From an uncultured Clostridia bacterium (GTDB lineage: Bacteria; Bacillota; Clostridia; Christensenellales; Aristaeellaceae), in NCBI GenBank assembly GCA_934632155.1, contig CAKTXZ010000004.1, positions 62,001-126,000 on the forward strand: a stretch of DNA of 64,000 nt, in the 5' to 3' direction. The notes under the pieces were generated by a model. It was not told the DNA's origin. It did not search any database and saw only the letters and a program-made list of their open reading frames with translations. Position 1 is the stretch's first letter. Each line of letters opens with the position of its first letter. The position numbers and the translations under genes were made by a program. Shown here piece after piece: positions 32,587 to 41,292 of this stretch.

Positions 32587-34008
32587 TTACTTGAGCACCG
32601 ACACAGCGTCCTTAATGGTTTTTTCGTAGGCCTCCATGCCGTATTTATCCACCTCAGCCTTATTCTTTTCGCCATGTGTAAGGCAGCCTGCGCCGCCGAT
32701 ACAGCCGCCGATGCAGGCCATACCCTCGATAAAATTCGCATCCAGCGCGTTTCTGCTCTTTTTCAGCAGCGCCATACGGCAAGCCTCGATGCCGTCGCAG
32801 GCGCAGGGCTTCAGATCAAAATCGATTTCCTGCTCCTTCAGCCCCTCGGCCACGGCGTCGGACAGGCCGCCGCTGCGGGCAAAAATACGGCCGAAGTAGG
32901 AAGCGTTATCCAGCACATCCTCCGGCAGCGACGTAATGTCCATATCCTTGCTGTCAAAGAGCGCCTGCAATTCCTCAAAGGTCAGCACCGCGTCGACATA
33001 GGGCCGGACGCTTTCCAGCTGCGCCTCAAGCTTCTTGGCGGTGCACGGGCCGATAAAGACCGTCTTGGCGTTGGGAGTCGTATCCTTGATATACTTGGCC
33101 AGCGTCGCCATGGGCGAAAGGTTATGCGAGATATGCTCCGCCAGCTGCGGGAACGCCTGACGAACATAGCGAACGAACGCCGGGCAGCAGGAGGAGGTCA
33201 GGAAGCCCTTCTCCGCCAACTCCTTGGATTCAGCCTGCGCCACCATATCCGCGCCCAGCGCAGCCTCAACCACGGTATGGAAGCCCAATTGCTTGAGCCC
33301 CGTGATGACCTGTCCCAGCTTGGCATAGGTAAACTGGCTGGAAATCGAGGGCGCAACAAGCGCGTAAAGCTTATAGTTTTTGCCCGCTTCGCTCTGCTTG
33401 AGCAAATTGATCGCGTCCAGAATGAAGGATTTATCCATGATCGCGCCAAAGGGGCATTGATACACGCACGCGCCGCAGGCGATGCATTTCTCGTTATCGA
33501 TCTTGGCGGATTTATCCTCGTTCATGGCAATGGCCTTCACCTTACAGGCGTTTTGGCAGGGACGCTTGCGGCTGACAATCGCCGTATACGGGCAAACCTT
33601 GGCGCACATGCCGCATTCAACGCATTTGGATTTGTCGATCGTCGCCACATGGTTATGGTCAAAGGAAATGGCGCCGCGGCGGCATACATCCTCGCATCGA
33701 TGCGCCAGACACCCGCGGCAGGCGTTCGTCACCTCATAACCGCCGACCGGGCATTCGTCGCACGCGATGTCAATAACCTCGATCACGTTGGGGTTTTGCT
33801 TGTCCCCGCCCATGGCCAGCTTCACGCGCTCGGCCAAAATCGCCCGTTCTTTATAAACGCAGCAGCGCATGGTCGGCTCCTTACCCGGCACGATCATTTT
33901 AGGAATATCCAGCACGTTTTCCGTCAGGGTGTCGTTCCACGCCTGCCGCGCCACCTCCCGCAGCACCTTGTATTTCAGATGCTGCACCTTGGTATCAAAC
34001 TTCCGCAT
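32587..34008 (-). CDS. [FeFe]-hydrogenase, group B-like, monomeric
   Basis: A hydrogenase of 473 residues predicted to interconvert protons and H2. The N-terminal third holds cysteines for Fe-S clusters (CDECPVGG and CRGCLAHRCEDVC, then CVECGMCAKVCP and CIACGACVYQCP), feeding electrons to the H-cluster domain. H-cluster motifs: L1 TSSCCPAF (Cys274/275), L2 IGPCTAKK (Cys322) and L3 EGMACIGGCIGGAGC (Cys432/436). All cysteine ligands are present. Group B enzymes are common in Clostridia and poorly characterised. It lies 17 bp after the phosphatase gene as the last gene of the sensor operon. Maturation genes hydEFG are not in the window. Confidence 0.9.
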   Translation of the reverse strand: MRKFDTKVQHLKYKVLREVARQAWNDTLTENVLDIPKMIVPGKEPTMRCCVYKERAILAERVKLAMGGDKQNPNVIEVIDIACDECPVGGYEVTNACRGCLAHRCEDVCRRGAISFDHNHVATIDKSKCVECGMCAKVCPYTAIVSRKRPCQNACKVKAIAMNEDKSAKIDNEKCIACGACVYQCPFGAIMDKSFILDAINLLKQSEAGKNYKLYALVAPSISSQFTYAKLGQVITGLKQLGFHTVVEAALGADMVAQAESKELAEKGFLTSSCCPAFVRYVRQAFPQLAEHISHNLSPMATLAKYIKDTTPNAKTVFIGPCTAKKLEAQLESVRPYVDAVLTFEELQALFDSKDMDITSLPEDVLDNASYFGRIFARSGGLSDAVAEGLKEQEIDFDLKPCACDGIEACRMALLKKSRNALDANFIEGMACIGGCIGGAGCLTHGEKNKAEVDKYGMEAYEKTIKDAVSVLK

Positions 34009-34025
34009 AAGGGCACCTTCCTTTA

Positions 34026-35198
34026 TCAGAAATAGCTCACCTTAATCCGCTTGCCCATTTGCCGGAGCGCCTTGGACAATTCCTCCACCAGATTCATTTT
34101 GATGGAAAAGCTGATGGGCAGATCGGGATTCTGATGCGCCGGGTTAATCGCCCGGCCCACGAAGAAATTGATATCCGTCGCTTCCTCAAACAGCAGCCTT
34201 GCTATCAGCGAAGCGCCGTCCTTCTTAAAGGCCCACTGCTCGTAGGTCTTGTTGTCCGCCAGATAATCCTTGGCGTAGGTAACGACCCTGTTGATGGTAA
34301 TCACGCCCTCGGTGACCAGGTCAACGCCGTCCAGCTCGGCAATGGGCGGTATTTCGGGATCCTCAAATTTCATGGTAGGGCGCAGCGTTTTATGCAAATA
34401 GCGCGCCGCGACGGAGGCCGTCGTGCCGCCGCAGACGATGTGCTTGCCCTCCTTGGAGAAGAACAGCGACATCATGCGGCTGTCGTCGTCGCGATTGGCG
34501 GGCGAGCCGAAGAGCAGGTTCATCGGCACGCGCTTGCGGATGCGCACCACGCAAGCCGTCGCATCGTCGCCCGGCTGATGGCCGTAGAGCTTGTCGCATT
34601 CATCCACCAGCATGGTGGAAAGCGTCTTGGCCGTATAGCCTACCGGCGCGATCGTTTCCATGAAATCCACGATTTCCTCGCGCTTCCAGCCGAAATTATA
34701 CGCCATGCCGATGCCGGCGTGCGGGCAGCCGTCGCTCATGAGCACAAACAGGTCGTTCTCCTGCAGGCTGATGACGGATTTATAAATCTTCTTTCCGCCG
34801 ATGGTCATTTCCGTCGTCGGGTAATCGTAATGCTTTTCATCGCGGATCATGATGGCCAGCGGATTGTCGTATTGAATCAGCTCCACCCGCTGATTCTCAA
34901 TCAGATGCAGGATGGTAAAGGTAGAATACGCCACGCCGCGCACCGAGCATACCGGCAGCGTCGCGGCAATGGTCGCCACGCATTCCTCCAAGCTCAGCCC
35001 CGCCGCCATCATGGTGGAGATGATTTTGCTTGTCAGCGTGGAAAGAATGGACGCCTTCACGCCGCTGCCCAGCCCATCCGCCAGCACGATCACCATCGAG
35101 CCGTCCGACTGCTCCACGATGTCCACATGATCGCCACAGAGCTGCTCGCCGAAATGGTTAATGCTCTTATAGCCGATGTCCGCGCACAGGTCATTCAT
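34026..35198 (-). CDS. SpoIIE/PP2C-type protein serine phosphatase
   Basis: 390 residues. The first 240 are a PP2C fold of the SpoIIE type with metal-binding Asp residues in VLADGLGSGVKA (about 40), VLMSDGCPHA (about 155) and GDDATACVV (about 212). The remaining 170 residues form a C-terminal domain that I do not recognise (KEGKHIVCGGTTASVAARYL onward). It sits between the PAS-bearing sensory hydrogenase and a second hydrogenase, an arrangement known from clostridial hfs/hydS clusters. There it is presumed to pass on the H2 or redox signal. ATG 35198 is chosen with AAGGAG upstream; 8 bp overlap with hydS. Confidence 0.88.
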   Translation of the reverse strand: MNDLCADIGYKSINHFGEQLCGDHVDIVEQSDGSMVIVLADGLGSGVKASILSTLTSKIISTMMAAGLSLEECVATIAATLPVCSVRGVAYSTFTILHLIENQRVELIQYDNPLAIMIRDEKHYDYPTTEMTIGGKKIYKSVISLQENDLFVLMSDGCPHAGIGMAYNFGWKREEIVDFMETIAPVGYTAKTLSTMLVDECDKLYGHQPGDDATACVVRIRKRVPMNLLFGSPANRDDDSRMMSLFFSKEGKHIVCGGTTASVAARYLHKTLRPTMKFEDPEIPPIAELDGVDLVTEGVITINRVVTYAKDYLADNKTYEQWAFKKDGASLIARLLFEEATDINFFVGRAINPAHQNPDLPISFSIKMNLVEELSKALRQMGKRIKVSYF

Positions 35199-36870
35199 CC
35201 GCAATCGACTCCTTCAGCTTCGTCAGGGCAATCTTGGTTTCCGCCGCCGTTTCGCCCAGCAGCGACGCAATCTCCTGCACGATGCGCATCTGCTTATCCA
35301 CCACCTTGTCGGCGATTTCCACCGTCTGGCGGCTGATGGATTCCTTCTTTTCACGGTCGGCCTCCTCAGCCGTCACATCGCGCATGATGCAAATCAGCAG
35401 GCGGTATTCCTTATCGTACACCACCGTCAAATCGACATAGCGGTCATATTCCGCCAGATAGGTGCGCTGGTTATGGATATCGTGGCCGGTATTGCGCGCC
35501 TGCATAAACAGCGTGGGATCCATGATGCTCACCACCGGCTCGCCCATCACGTCGGATGCGGAGCGCAGGTTCATGATTCTGCGTGCGGCGGTATTGATCT
35601 GCTGCACCTCAAGGTTCTCGTTGAGCACGATCAGGCCGTTGGGCGTATTGTTGACGATATTATCCGAGAAGGATTCCGCCTTTTCCTTCAGGAAGGGCAG
35701 GCACATGGAAACCTCCGCCTTGCCCTGATAGATGGCGATGGCCTTTTCCCGGCAGGTGTCATAGCCGCAGGAGCCGCAGTTCAATTCGTCCGAGGGCTTC
35801 AGCTTGCCCATCTTATTGCGCATGATATCGCGAATCTCCGCCTCGGAGGGCATCTGGGCCCTGCGCTCGATATACTCAAAATGCTTGCTCATGGTCACTT
35901 CGTCCGGCTGGCAAACGTCAAAATCCGTTTCGCCCGCATAATCGGCGATGGCCATATAGTCCCTCAGCGGCGTGTGATGCTGCTTTTCCATGATCGGCCC
36001 GCCGATGCAGCTTCCCACGCACGCGCTCATTTCAATAAAGCAGTGGTGAATTCTGCCGTTTTCAATTTCCTTCAGCGCCGCCTTACAGTTCTCCACGCCG
36101 TCCAGCGCAAGATACGTATAATCCGGCGCAGCCTGCTTCATGGTTTTGAGCACGCCGCCGGTCGTCGGGAAAAAGCGCGCGCGGCTCTGCTGCAGGCAAT
36201 CCTTTTCCTTCTTCAGCGCTATGCCCTTCTGATCCAGCCACGCCGTCAGCTCCTCAAAGGTCAGCACAGCGTCGACAATGCCGTCGTAGTGCTCTGCCTC
36301 GTCCTTTTTCGCGACGCACGGGCCGATGAACACGGTCTTGGCCTCCGGATGGCGGCGCTTTATGTCCTTGCAGTGCGCCTGCATCGGCGAATCGACGGCG
36401 GCCAGGTAGGGCAGCACCGTGGGGTAGTACTTCTGAATCAGCAGGTTAATGCTGTGGCAGCAGGAGGAAATCAGCACATCGGGGTGATTCTCCCGCAGCA
36501 TCCGCTCATATTCGCGCTTGACCATCGTCGCACCGACGGCGGTTTCCTCCGCGTCCGCAAAGCCGAGCTGACGCAGCGCCTCGCGCATCCCTTCAATGCC
36601 GACGCCCTCATAGTTGGCGGCGAAGGAGGGGGCCAGACTGACATAGACCGGCGCGCCGGACTGCAGCAGCACGCGAACCTTTTCGGTTTCGTCCACAATC
36701 TCCTTGGCGTTTTGCGGGCATACGACAAAGCATTGACCGCAAAGAATGCATTCGTTTCCGATAATGTAGGCCTGATTGCCGGAGAAGCGAATGGATTTCA
36801 CCGGGCAATGGCGAATGCATTTATAGCAGTTCTTACAATTGGATTTTTTCAGCGTCAGACAATCCGGCAT
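35191..36870 (-). CDS. hydS: Sensory [FeFe]-hydrogenase with PAS domain (group C, HydS-like)
   Basis: 559 residues. Two 4Fe-4S sites (CKNCYKCIRHCP, CILCGQCFVVCP) lead to an H-cluster domain with L1 ISSCCHSIN (Cys137/138), L2 IGPCVAKKD (Cys185) and L3 EMSACVGSC (Cys284/288). L1 lacks the Pro that follows the cysteines in catalytic enzymes, typical of the sensory group. An extra cluster motif, NCGSCGYDTC with a later Cys (about 365-390), follows. Then a PAS domain (about 400-510) and a coiled helix end the protein. It probably senses H2 or redox state and signals through the phosphatase encoded next. ATG 36870 has GAGGGAG; a TTG six bases upstream is less likely. Confidence 0.9.
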   Translation of the reverse strand: MPDCLTLKKSNCKNCYKCIRHCPVKSIRFSGNQAYIIGNECILCGQCFVVCPQNAKEIVDETEKVRVLLQSGAPVYVSLAPSFAANYEGVGIEGMREALRQLGFADAEETAVGATMVKREYERMLRENHPDVLISSCCHSINLLIQKYYPTVLPYLAAVDSPMQAHCKDIKRRHPEAKTVFIGPCVAKKDEAEHYDGIVDAVLTFEELTAWLDQKGIALKKEKDCLQQSRARFFPTTGGVLKTMKQAAPDYTYLALDGVENCKAALKEIENGRIHHCFIEMSACVGSCIGGPIMEKQHHTPLRDYMAIADYAGETDFDVCQPDEVTMSKHFEYIERRAQMPSEAEIRDIMRNKMGKLKPSDELNCGSCGYDTCREKAIAIYQGKAEVSMCLPFLKEKAESFSDNIVNNTPNGLIVLNENLEVQQINTAARRIMNLRSASDVMGEPVVSIMDPTLFMQARNTGHDIHNQRTYLAEYDRYVDLTVVYDKEYRLLICIMRDVTAEEADREKKESISRQTVEIADKVVDKQMRIVQEIASLLGETAAETKIALTKLKESIADE

Positions 36871-36904
36871 ACGCAACGCTCCCTCTTCGAATTCCTGCTA
36901 ATGG

Positions 36905-37147
36905 TCAGGCAAGCTTTTTCAGGACATTCTCGGTAAAGAAATCCTGTACGGTATCGGGCGAAACGGAGAAGAACGTATCATCCACCGTAACGCACACGCC
37001 CTGCTGACATTTGCCCATGCAGAAGGTGCCCGCCAGTTCCACGTAATCCTGCAGATTACTCTGAGCGATCAAGCCCTGCAGCTTCTCCACCACTTGACGC
37101 GACCCCTTAATGTGACAGGAAGAACCGATACAAACCGTAATTTTCAT
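36905..37147 (-). CDS. Thioredoxin-like [2Fe-2S] ferredoxin
   Basis: 80 residues with the four ligands Cys6 and Cys11 in CIGSSCHIKGS and Cys43 and Cys47 in GTFCMGKCQQG. This is the arrangement of NuoE-type or Shethna-like thioredoxin-fold [2Fe-2S] proteins. It lies first in the operon, 34 bp before the sensory hydrogenase, and may carry electrons to or from it. The start at 37147 is decided by AAGGAGG eight bases upstream; an earlier ATG at 37165 would include the ribosome site as codons. Confidence 0.87.
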   Translation of the reverse strand: MKITVCIGSSCHIKGSRQVVEKLQGLIAQSNLQDYVELAGTFCMGKCQQGVCVTVDDTFFSVSPDTVQDFFTENVLKKLA

Positions 37148-37221
37148 GCCTTCATCCTCCTTCATACGTCAATTCCGTATTACCACGGCGCCGCGCTGAT
37201 GCGGCCGCCGTTATTATCATC

Positions 37222-37250
37222 ACTATAGCAAACCGGCAGCGCGATTTCAA
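37222..37250 (-). promoter_or_regulatory. Promoter of the ferredoxin-hydS-phosphatase-hydrogenase operon
   Basis: Minus strand TTGAAA (37245-37250), 17 bp, TATAGT (37222-37227). The leader is about 70 nt. Confidence 0.75.
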
Positions 37251-37258
37251 GCGAAAAA

Positions 37259-38002
37259 TCAGGCATTTTTCAAAATCCTGTCATGCAGCGTCCGTCGCTC
37301 CCGCGCGTTGCCCAGCGCCATCCCGGCCGCCGCAACAACCGGAATCCACGCGCGAATCTCCCCTTCCGTCGTCCCCGCTTCGCGCGCAAAGCAGGCGATG
37401 TAGCGCTCGGCGTTCTCCGGCTCATCCTTCAGCAAAAAAGCGACGTACGCCTGCGCCGCGTCCGCAGCGCCGTCCCCCCGCGCCGCGCGATGCCAATCCA
37501 GAATACAAAGCGCGCCGTCCGGCTCCCGGATGACGTTGGAAGGCTTAAACTCGCCGTGGCAAATGCACTCGCCGCCCGGCAGGCACGCAAGGCGCGCAAG
37601 AAAGCTCTCGCGCATCGCAGGCGCTATATCCGCCCGCGCAATCCGCGCCGCCAGCTTTTCCTTCAGCTGCGGCAGGCGCGCGCAGCGCTTTTGATGAATC
37701 GTCCGCTGCAGCGCGGCCATCAGGCGAAAGCAATCGTCCCGCCGCTCCGGATATGCCCGCATTTCCTGCGCCAGCGTTAAGCCGCGGACATACTCGGATA
37801 CGATCGTCCATCGATCGTTGATTCGGCACACCTCGCGCACCGCCGGCACACGCAGGCCGCACTCCGCCATGAGCGATTGGTTCATCGCCTCGCCGAGCAC
37901 ATCCGACAGGGAATACCCGTTTCCGAACACCTTCACGCACTGATCCCCGTCGTGATAAATCGTCTTGCTGTTTCGAACGGCAATTACCCGATCCAGCTGC
38001 AT
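37259..38002 (-). CDS. APH-like phosphotransferase with altered catalytic motif
   Basis: 247 residues with the fold of small-molecule or aminoglycoside kinases (APH family). KTIYHDGDQCVKVF resembles the nucleotide lobe, with Lys in the VKVF strand (about 24). ICHGEFKPSNVI (about 160) is the catalytic loop and CILDWHRAA (about 178) the metal-binding Asp. The catalytic loop normally reads HGD; here Asp is replaced by Glu, so activity may be altered. GGAG upstream marks the ATG at 38002. It lies 23 bp after rex and 9 bp ahead of the hydrogenase operon promoter. The substrate is unknown; resistance should not be assumed. Confidence 0.78.
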   Translation of the reverse strand: MQLDRVIAVRNSKTIYHDGDQCVKVFGNGYSLSDVLGEAMNQSLMAECGLRVPAVREVCRINDRWTIVSEYVRGLTLAQEMRAYPERRDDCFRLMAALQRTIHQKRCARLPQLKEKLAARIARADIAPAMRESFLARLACLPGGECICHGEFKPSNVIREPDGALCILDWHRAARGDGAADAAQAYVAFLLKDEPENAERYIACFAREAGTTEGEIRAWIPVVAAAGMALGNARERRTLHDRILKNA

Positions 38003-38025
38003 GGCTCTTTCTCCTTTTCCGCGCC

Positions 38026-38679
38026 CTACAGGCTCTCGGCTTCGTCCTCGCCCGCAAACGCGCCCCGCTGCCCGTTCAGGCAGGCCAGCGACAGCGCCAG
38101 ATTTTCCTGCCGCAGGCATACGTCTCCCGGCGTCTGCAGACGCACCGGCGCAAAGCTCCATATTGCACGCACGCCGCACGCCACCAGCAGATCGCAAACC
38201 TGCTGCGCCGCCTGCTGCGGCACGGTAATGACGCCCGTCGTCACCTTGTTCTCACGAATGAAGTCGCGCAGGTACGAAAGCGGATAAATGTGCTTGCCAT
38301 TTTCGCACACGCCCAGCTTCCCCTCGTCCGTATCAAAGGCGGCGATAATCTCCGTTCCGTAGGCCGCGAAGCCGTCGTAGCTCAGCAGCGCGCAGCCCAG
38401 CTTTCCAGCGCCCACAAGCACTGCCCGGCTCGCGCCCTTCGCCCCGATCCTCTCCTCCATCGCCCGAATCAAATCGTCAATCAGATAGCCCGTTCGGGGC
38501 TTCCCCGCGCCGCTGATGGCGTTCAGATCCTTCCGAACCTGCACCTCGCCCAGCCCCAGCGCGCGGGCTATCGCCGTCGCGGAGGTATGCGTCATACCTG
38601 CCGCCTGCAGGGCACGCACATGCGACAAATAGGTCGGCAGCCGTCCCAACGTCGCCCTCGCCAATGCTCCGCCGCACAT
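38026..38679 (-). CDS. rex: Redox-sensing repressor Rex
   Basis: Repressor that leaves DNA when NADH rises and so tunes fermentation and NADH-oxidising genes. The 217-residue protein has an N-terminal winged helix (LPTYLSHVRALQAAG, then VQVRKDLNAISGAGKPRTGY) and a Rossmann domain with GAGKLGCALL (about 88) followed by the acidic strand end IIAAFDTDEGKLG. A C-terminal swapped helix closes the fold. The start is the ATG at 38679 with GAGGTGG five bases upstream; a GTG at 38688 is possible. It stands first ahead of the kinase-like gene and near the hydrogenase operon. Confidence 0.94.
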   Translation of the reverse strand: MCGGALARATLGRLPTYLSHVRALQAAGMTHTSATAIARALGLGEVQVRKDLNAISGAGKPRTGYLIDDLIRAMEERIGAKGASRAVLVGAGKLGCALLSYDGFAAYGTEIIAAFDTDEGKLGVCENGKHIYPLSYLRDFIRENKVTTGVITVPQQAAQQVCDLLVACGVRAIWSFAPVRLQTPGDVCLRQENLALSLACLNGQRGAFAGEDEAESL

Positions 38680-38912
38680 TCGATCCACCTCGCTTCTTCA
38701 GTCGCGTTTTTTCGACAGTATGATTGTATCGCCATTCAGATTTTTTTGGAAGTAACAAGTTTGATACATCCGTAATATCATTATCGATATAGCCGGAATG
38801 AAACAAGCCCGCCAGAGGCGGCGAACGAACGCACGATCAGCCGTCGCGCATGCGCGGCATTTTCGGTTTCGTCCTTTCCCCAAACCGCTCAAGAGGAAAG
38901 CGATTCGATATA
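38680..38912. other. Spacer upstream of rex
   Basis: About 230 bp that must hold the rex promoter. The A/T-rich part (38701-38795) has several -10-like boxes on the minus strand (TACAAT, TATCAA) but no -35 at a good distance, so I do not name one. No coding frame is supported in the rest. Confidence 0.45.
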
Positions 38913-38956
38913 CAAAACGTTCCGACCCGCCGCCAATCGTTTCCCGGGCCGGAACG
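38913..38956 (-). terminator. Terminator of the L,D-transpeptidase gene
   Basis: CGTTCCGACCCG pairs with CGGGCCGGAACG (one mismatch), followed on the minus strand by TTTTG. A second perfect hairpin, CTCCCCTT-gcg-AAAGGGGAG, lies at 38975-38995 nearer the stop codon. Confidence 0.8.
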
Positions 38957-39015
38957 TCGCCGAGCGAAAGCGCTTCTCCCCTTGCGAAAGGGGAGCGCCG
39001 CGCCGCCGCTATTCA

Positions 39016-40773
39016 TTATGGTTGATAGCCGTTTTCAATGTTGATTTCATCAATCATGGCTTTCGTGTAGAGCAAATTGGCGCATTTGCTGCACGGCGTC
39101 AGGTAGCTGTAGGTCGTATTCAGCTCGGCGTAGGTGATGGCCGTCAGCGGCAGGAATCGCTTGGCAACGGCGGCGCAGCGCTGATCGGCGTGGTACATCT
39201 TGCCCTTGTTGGGATTATAATAAACCTCCATATCGTCGTCCGGGTAGGAAATTCTGCGCCCCGTATCATCCCAGATGAGCACCTTGGTGTAGGTTTTAAT
39301 GTTGTTCCAGAGCCACTTGATATTCTGCCCCTGCTCGTTAGCGGCCTTCTGCACGCGAATGCAGCCGTGGCTGGCCTTCTTGCCCAGCTGGGGCAAGGTG
39401 GATGAATAATCGCGCTGGCTGGCCGGCGTATCGGCGTCACCCTTATAAGGCACCTCGTGAATGGCGCAGCCGCCGTTGACGCGCATGCCGTAGCTGCACC
39501 ACAAATTACCCGCCGGGAAGCCGCCCATTCGGCTAATCATGAAAAATTCGCCGGAGGGGGTTTCGTTCCACGATTGCTTTTCGTTGTTCAGTCCGGTGGA
39601 AACCAGCAGCGTTCCGATGCATTTCCCTTCGGAGAAAATGTACATTTTCTGCTCCAGCTTATCAATCAGCAGGCCGTAATCCTCTCGGGGCGTAATGGTT
39701 CTGAGCAGGTCAGTTTTCACATAGCCTTGAATCAGCTCGTCCGTCACGCCGTAGCCCGGGCGCGAGGTGCAGTCCGGACCGTAGGAGGAATTGTACGTCT
39801 CCACCAGCGACCAGCCGTTATCCAGCGTTTCCAGCACATGCACGCCCTGCGACGCGTAGGTAATCTCGCCCACGATATTCTCGCGCTTGCCGCTGTTATC
39901 CGGCGTTTTACGAAGGCGGTAGACCTCCTTTTGCTGCTTTTCCTCGCCGATCACCGTCATGGGCTGCATCATGATCTCCCAGATCGTAGCCTCGTCCATT
40001 TCGCCCACCGGCAGCGTCCAATAGCTGTTCTCCTGCTCCTTCGTCGTCACGGCGCTGGGAATGATCACACGCTGCGTGGGCGCGGGCGTGGCCGTAGGAG
40101 CAGGCGTGGGCGTGGCAAGCTCGGGAACGGTCACCGTCAATTGTCGCGCCGTGCCGAAAAAGCCCGTCTCGTCCGCCAGCCTGAATTGTACGGCGTATTC
40201 GCCCTGCGACAGGCTTTCGCCCTCCGCAATGCCGTTCCATACGAACAGGTTCTGCCCCTCGTTCGCCTCCGCCTGCAGGAATACGTGCCAATCGCCGTCG
40301 TCCAAGCGCACGCGTCCATAAACTGTGCCGCTCTGATTGGTTTCCACGCTGACGGACCAATCCTCGCCCGGAAGCAGCGTTTCCTCCGCCGAAAGGGAGA
40401 GAATCTGCGGGCTTTCCGCGCCGATGACCAACGGCGCATGCACAAACGCATCCTCGGAAATCAGGCACAGCCAATAATTCCCCGGCTGCATGTTTTCACC
40501 CTGCGCGTCCCGGCCGTCCCACGCGACAAAATGCTCCTGACCGTCCGCCGTAAAATCGGATTGAATCGTCGTCACGCTCGCGCCGTCAAGGTTCAGCAGC
40601 TCCAGCCGCGCCTGCGCTCCGGCGGGCGCCGTAAAGCTGATTCGCTCGGTTTTTCCGGGACGCAGCAGCGCGGGCGCGTCCGTAAAGGTAAGCGTCTCCT
40701 CGCCCATCGCGGCAAACGGACAGAGGATCAGCAGGCATAGCGTCGTCAAAAGCGTCAGGCATTGTTTCCGCAT
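39016..40773 (-). CDS. Secreted L,D-transpeptidase (YkuD) with FlgD-like Ig domain
   Basis: 585 residues. Signal peptide (1-24), then an Ig-like region (about 25-220) containing the FlgD-type stretch EHFVAWDGRDAQGENMQPGNY. A Thr/Pro/Ala-rich linker (about 219-235) and an SH3-like segment follow. The YkuD catalytic domain (about 365-510) has the His of AIHEVPY (439) and the SHGCIRV motif with Cys471. The last 60 residues carry a pattern of Cys and His (YHADQRCAAVA, then PCSKCANLLY) like a small zinc-binding unit. L,D-transpeptidases make 3-3 cross-links in the wall. The ATG at 40773 opens the signal peptide; 23 residues before it lie outside. Confidence 0.9.
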   Translation of the reverse strand: MRKQCLTLLTTLCLLILCPFAAMGEETLTFTDAPALLRPGKTERISFTAPAGAQARLELLNLDGASVTTIQSDFTADGQEHFVAWDGRDAQGENMQPGNYWLCLISEDAFVHAPLVIGAESPQILSLSAEETLLPGEDWSVSVETNQSGTVYGRVRLDDGDWHVFLQAEANEGQNLFVWNGIAEGESLSQGEYAVQFRLADETGFFGTARQLTVTVPELATPTPAPTATPAPTQRVIIPSAVTTKEQENSYWTLPVGEMDEATIWEIMMQPMTVIGEEKQQKEVYRLRKTPDNSGKRENIVGEITYASQGVHVLETLDNGWSLVETYNSSYGPDCTSRPGYGVTDELIQGYVKTDLLRTITPREDYGLLIDKLEQKMYIFSEGKCIGTLLVSTGLNNEKQSWNETPSGEFFMISRMGGFPAGNLWCSYGMRVNGGCAIHEVPYKGDADTPASQRDYSSTLPQLGKKASHGCIRVQKAANEQGQNIKWLWNNIKTYTKVLIWDDTGRRISYPDDDMEVYYNPNKGKMYHADQRCAAVAKRFLPLTAITYAELNTTYSYLTPCSKCANLLYTKAMIDEINIENGYQP

Positions 40774-40853
40774 GGTTAGGCTCCTCTTCTGCAATGGAAT
40801 CGGCAAACGTCCGGCCGGAACCGGGCGACAGGCTTCACCCGTATTCTGCCGCC

Positions 40854-40882
40854 ATTATATCATTTTTCGCACGGTGTGCCAA
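40854..40882 (-). promoter_or_regulatory. Promoter of the L,D-transpeptidase gene
   Basis: Minus strand TTGGCA (40877-40882), 17 bp, TATAAT (40854-40859). Confidence 0.75.
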
Positions 40883-40986
40883 GGGCGAAACGTAACAATT
40901 TTGTAAATATTTCATCATTGTCGCCGCTAAAGCAGCGCACATCTCCCCCGCCCGCACATATCATGTACAAGAAAGGAGCGAGGATC

Positions 40987-41292
40987 ATGAGCAAGGAAAA
41001 GTCATCAGCCGCGTCGCCCTTTGCGGCGCTGACCTATCAGGAGCAGCAGGAGCGCTGGCTGGCATGGCGTTCGCGCCAACTGGATTACAAAAGCGCGGAA
41101 ACGCCCCCGGCTGAGCCGAGTGTTCCGCCTGAGCCGACGCGTCCGCCCGAGCCGCCCGTTCCGCCCGTTCGGCTACCCTATTTTCAGCAGGCCGCCCCCA
41201 CGCGGCATCAGGAGCTGGATCGCGTGCTGAGCCGTCATGCGGCCGCCGTGCGCAAAACGGGGCCCTTTACCAAGGCAGACCGTTCCGAATAA
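40987..41292 (+). CDS. Small proline-rich protein, unknown function
   Basis: 101 residues, no signal peptide. The N-terminal third (YQEQQERWLAWRSRQLDYKS) looks helical. The centre is a run of Pro-Pro-Glu repeats (PPAEPSVPPEPTRPPEPPVPP), presumably extended, and the C-terminus is basic. AAAGGAG supports the ATG at 40987. I do not recognise a family. Its last 26 bp overlap the 3' end of the facing TraX gene. It has codon use like its neighbours, so I take it as real. Confidence 0.65.
   Translation: MSKEKSSAASPFAALTYQEQQERWLAWRSRQLDYKSAETPPAEPSVPPEPTRPPEPPVPPVRLPYFQQAAPTRHQELDRVLSRHAAAVRKTGPFTKADRSE

Noticed and set aside
37259..38002. Antibiotic resistance by an aminoglycoside phosphotransferase
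   Set aside because: Only the general APH fold is visible, the catalytic Asp is altered and the context is redox regulation. No resistance family signature is seen.
38701..38795. Rex autoregulatory site upstream of rex
   Set aside because: Only one TTGTTA half-site is visible; no second half in correct spacing, and no promoter can be fixed.
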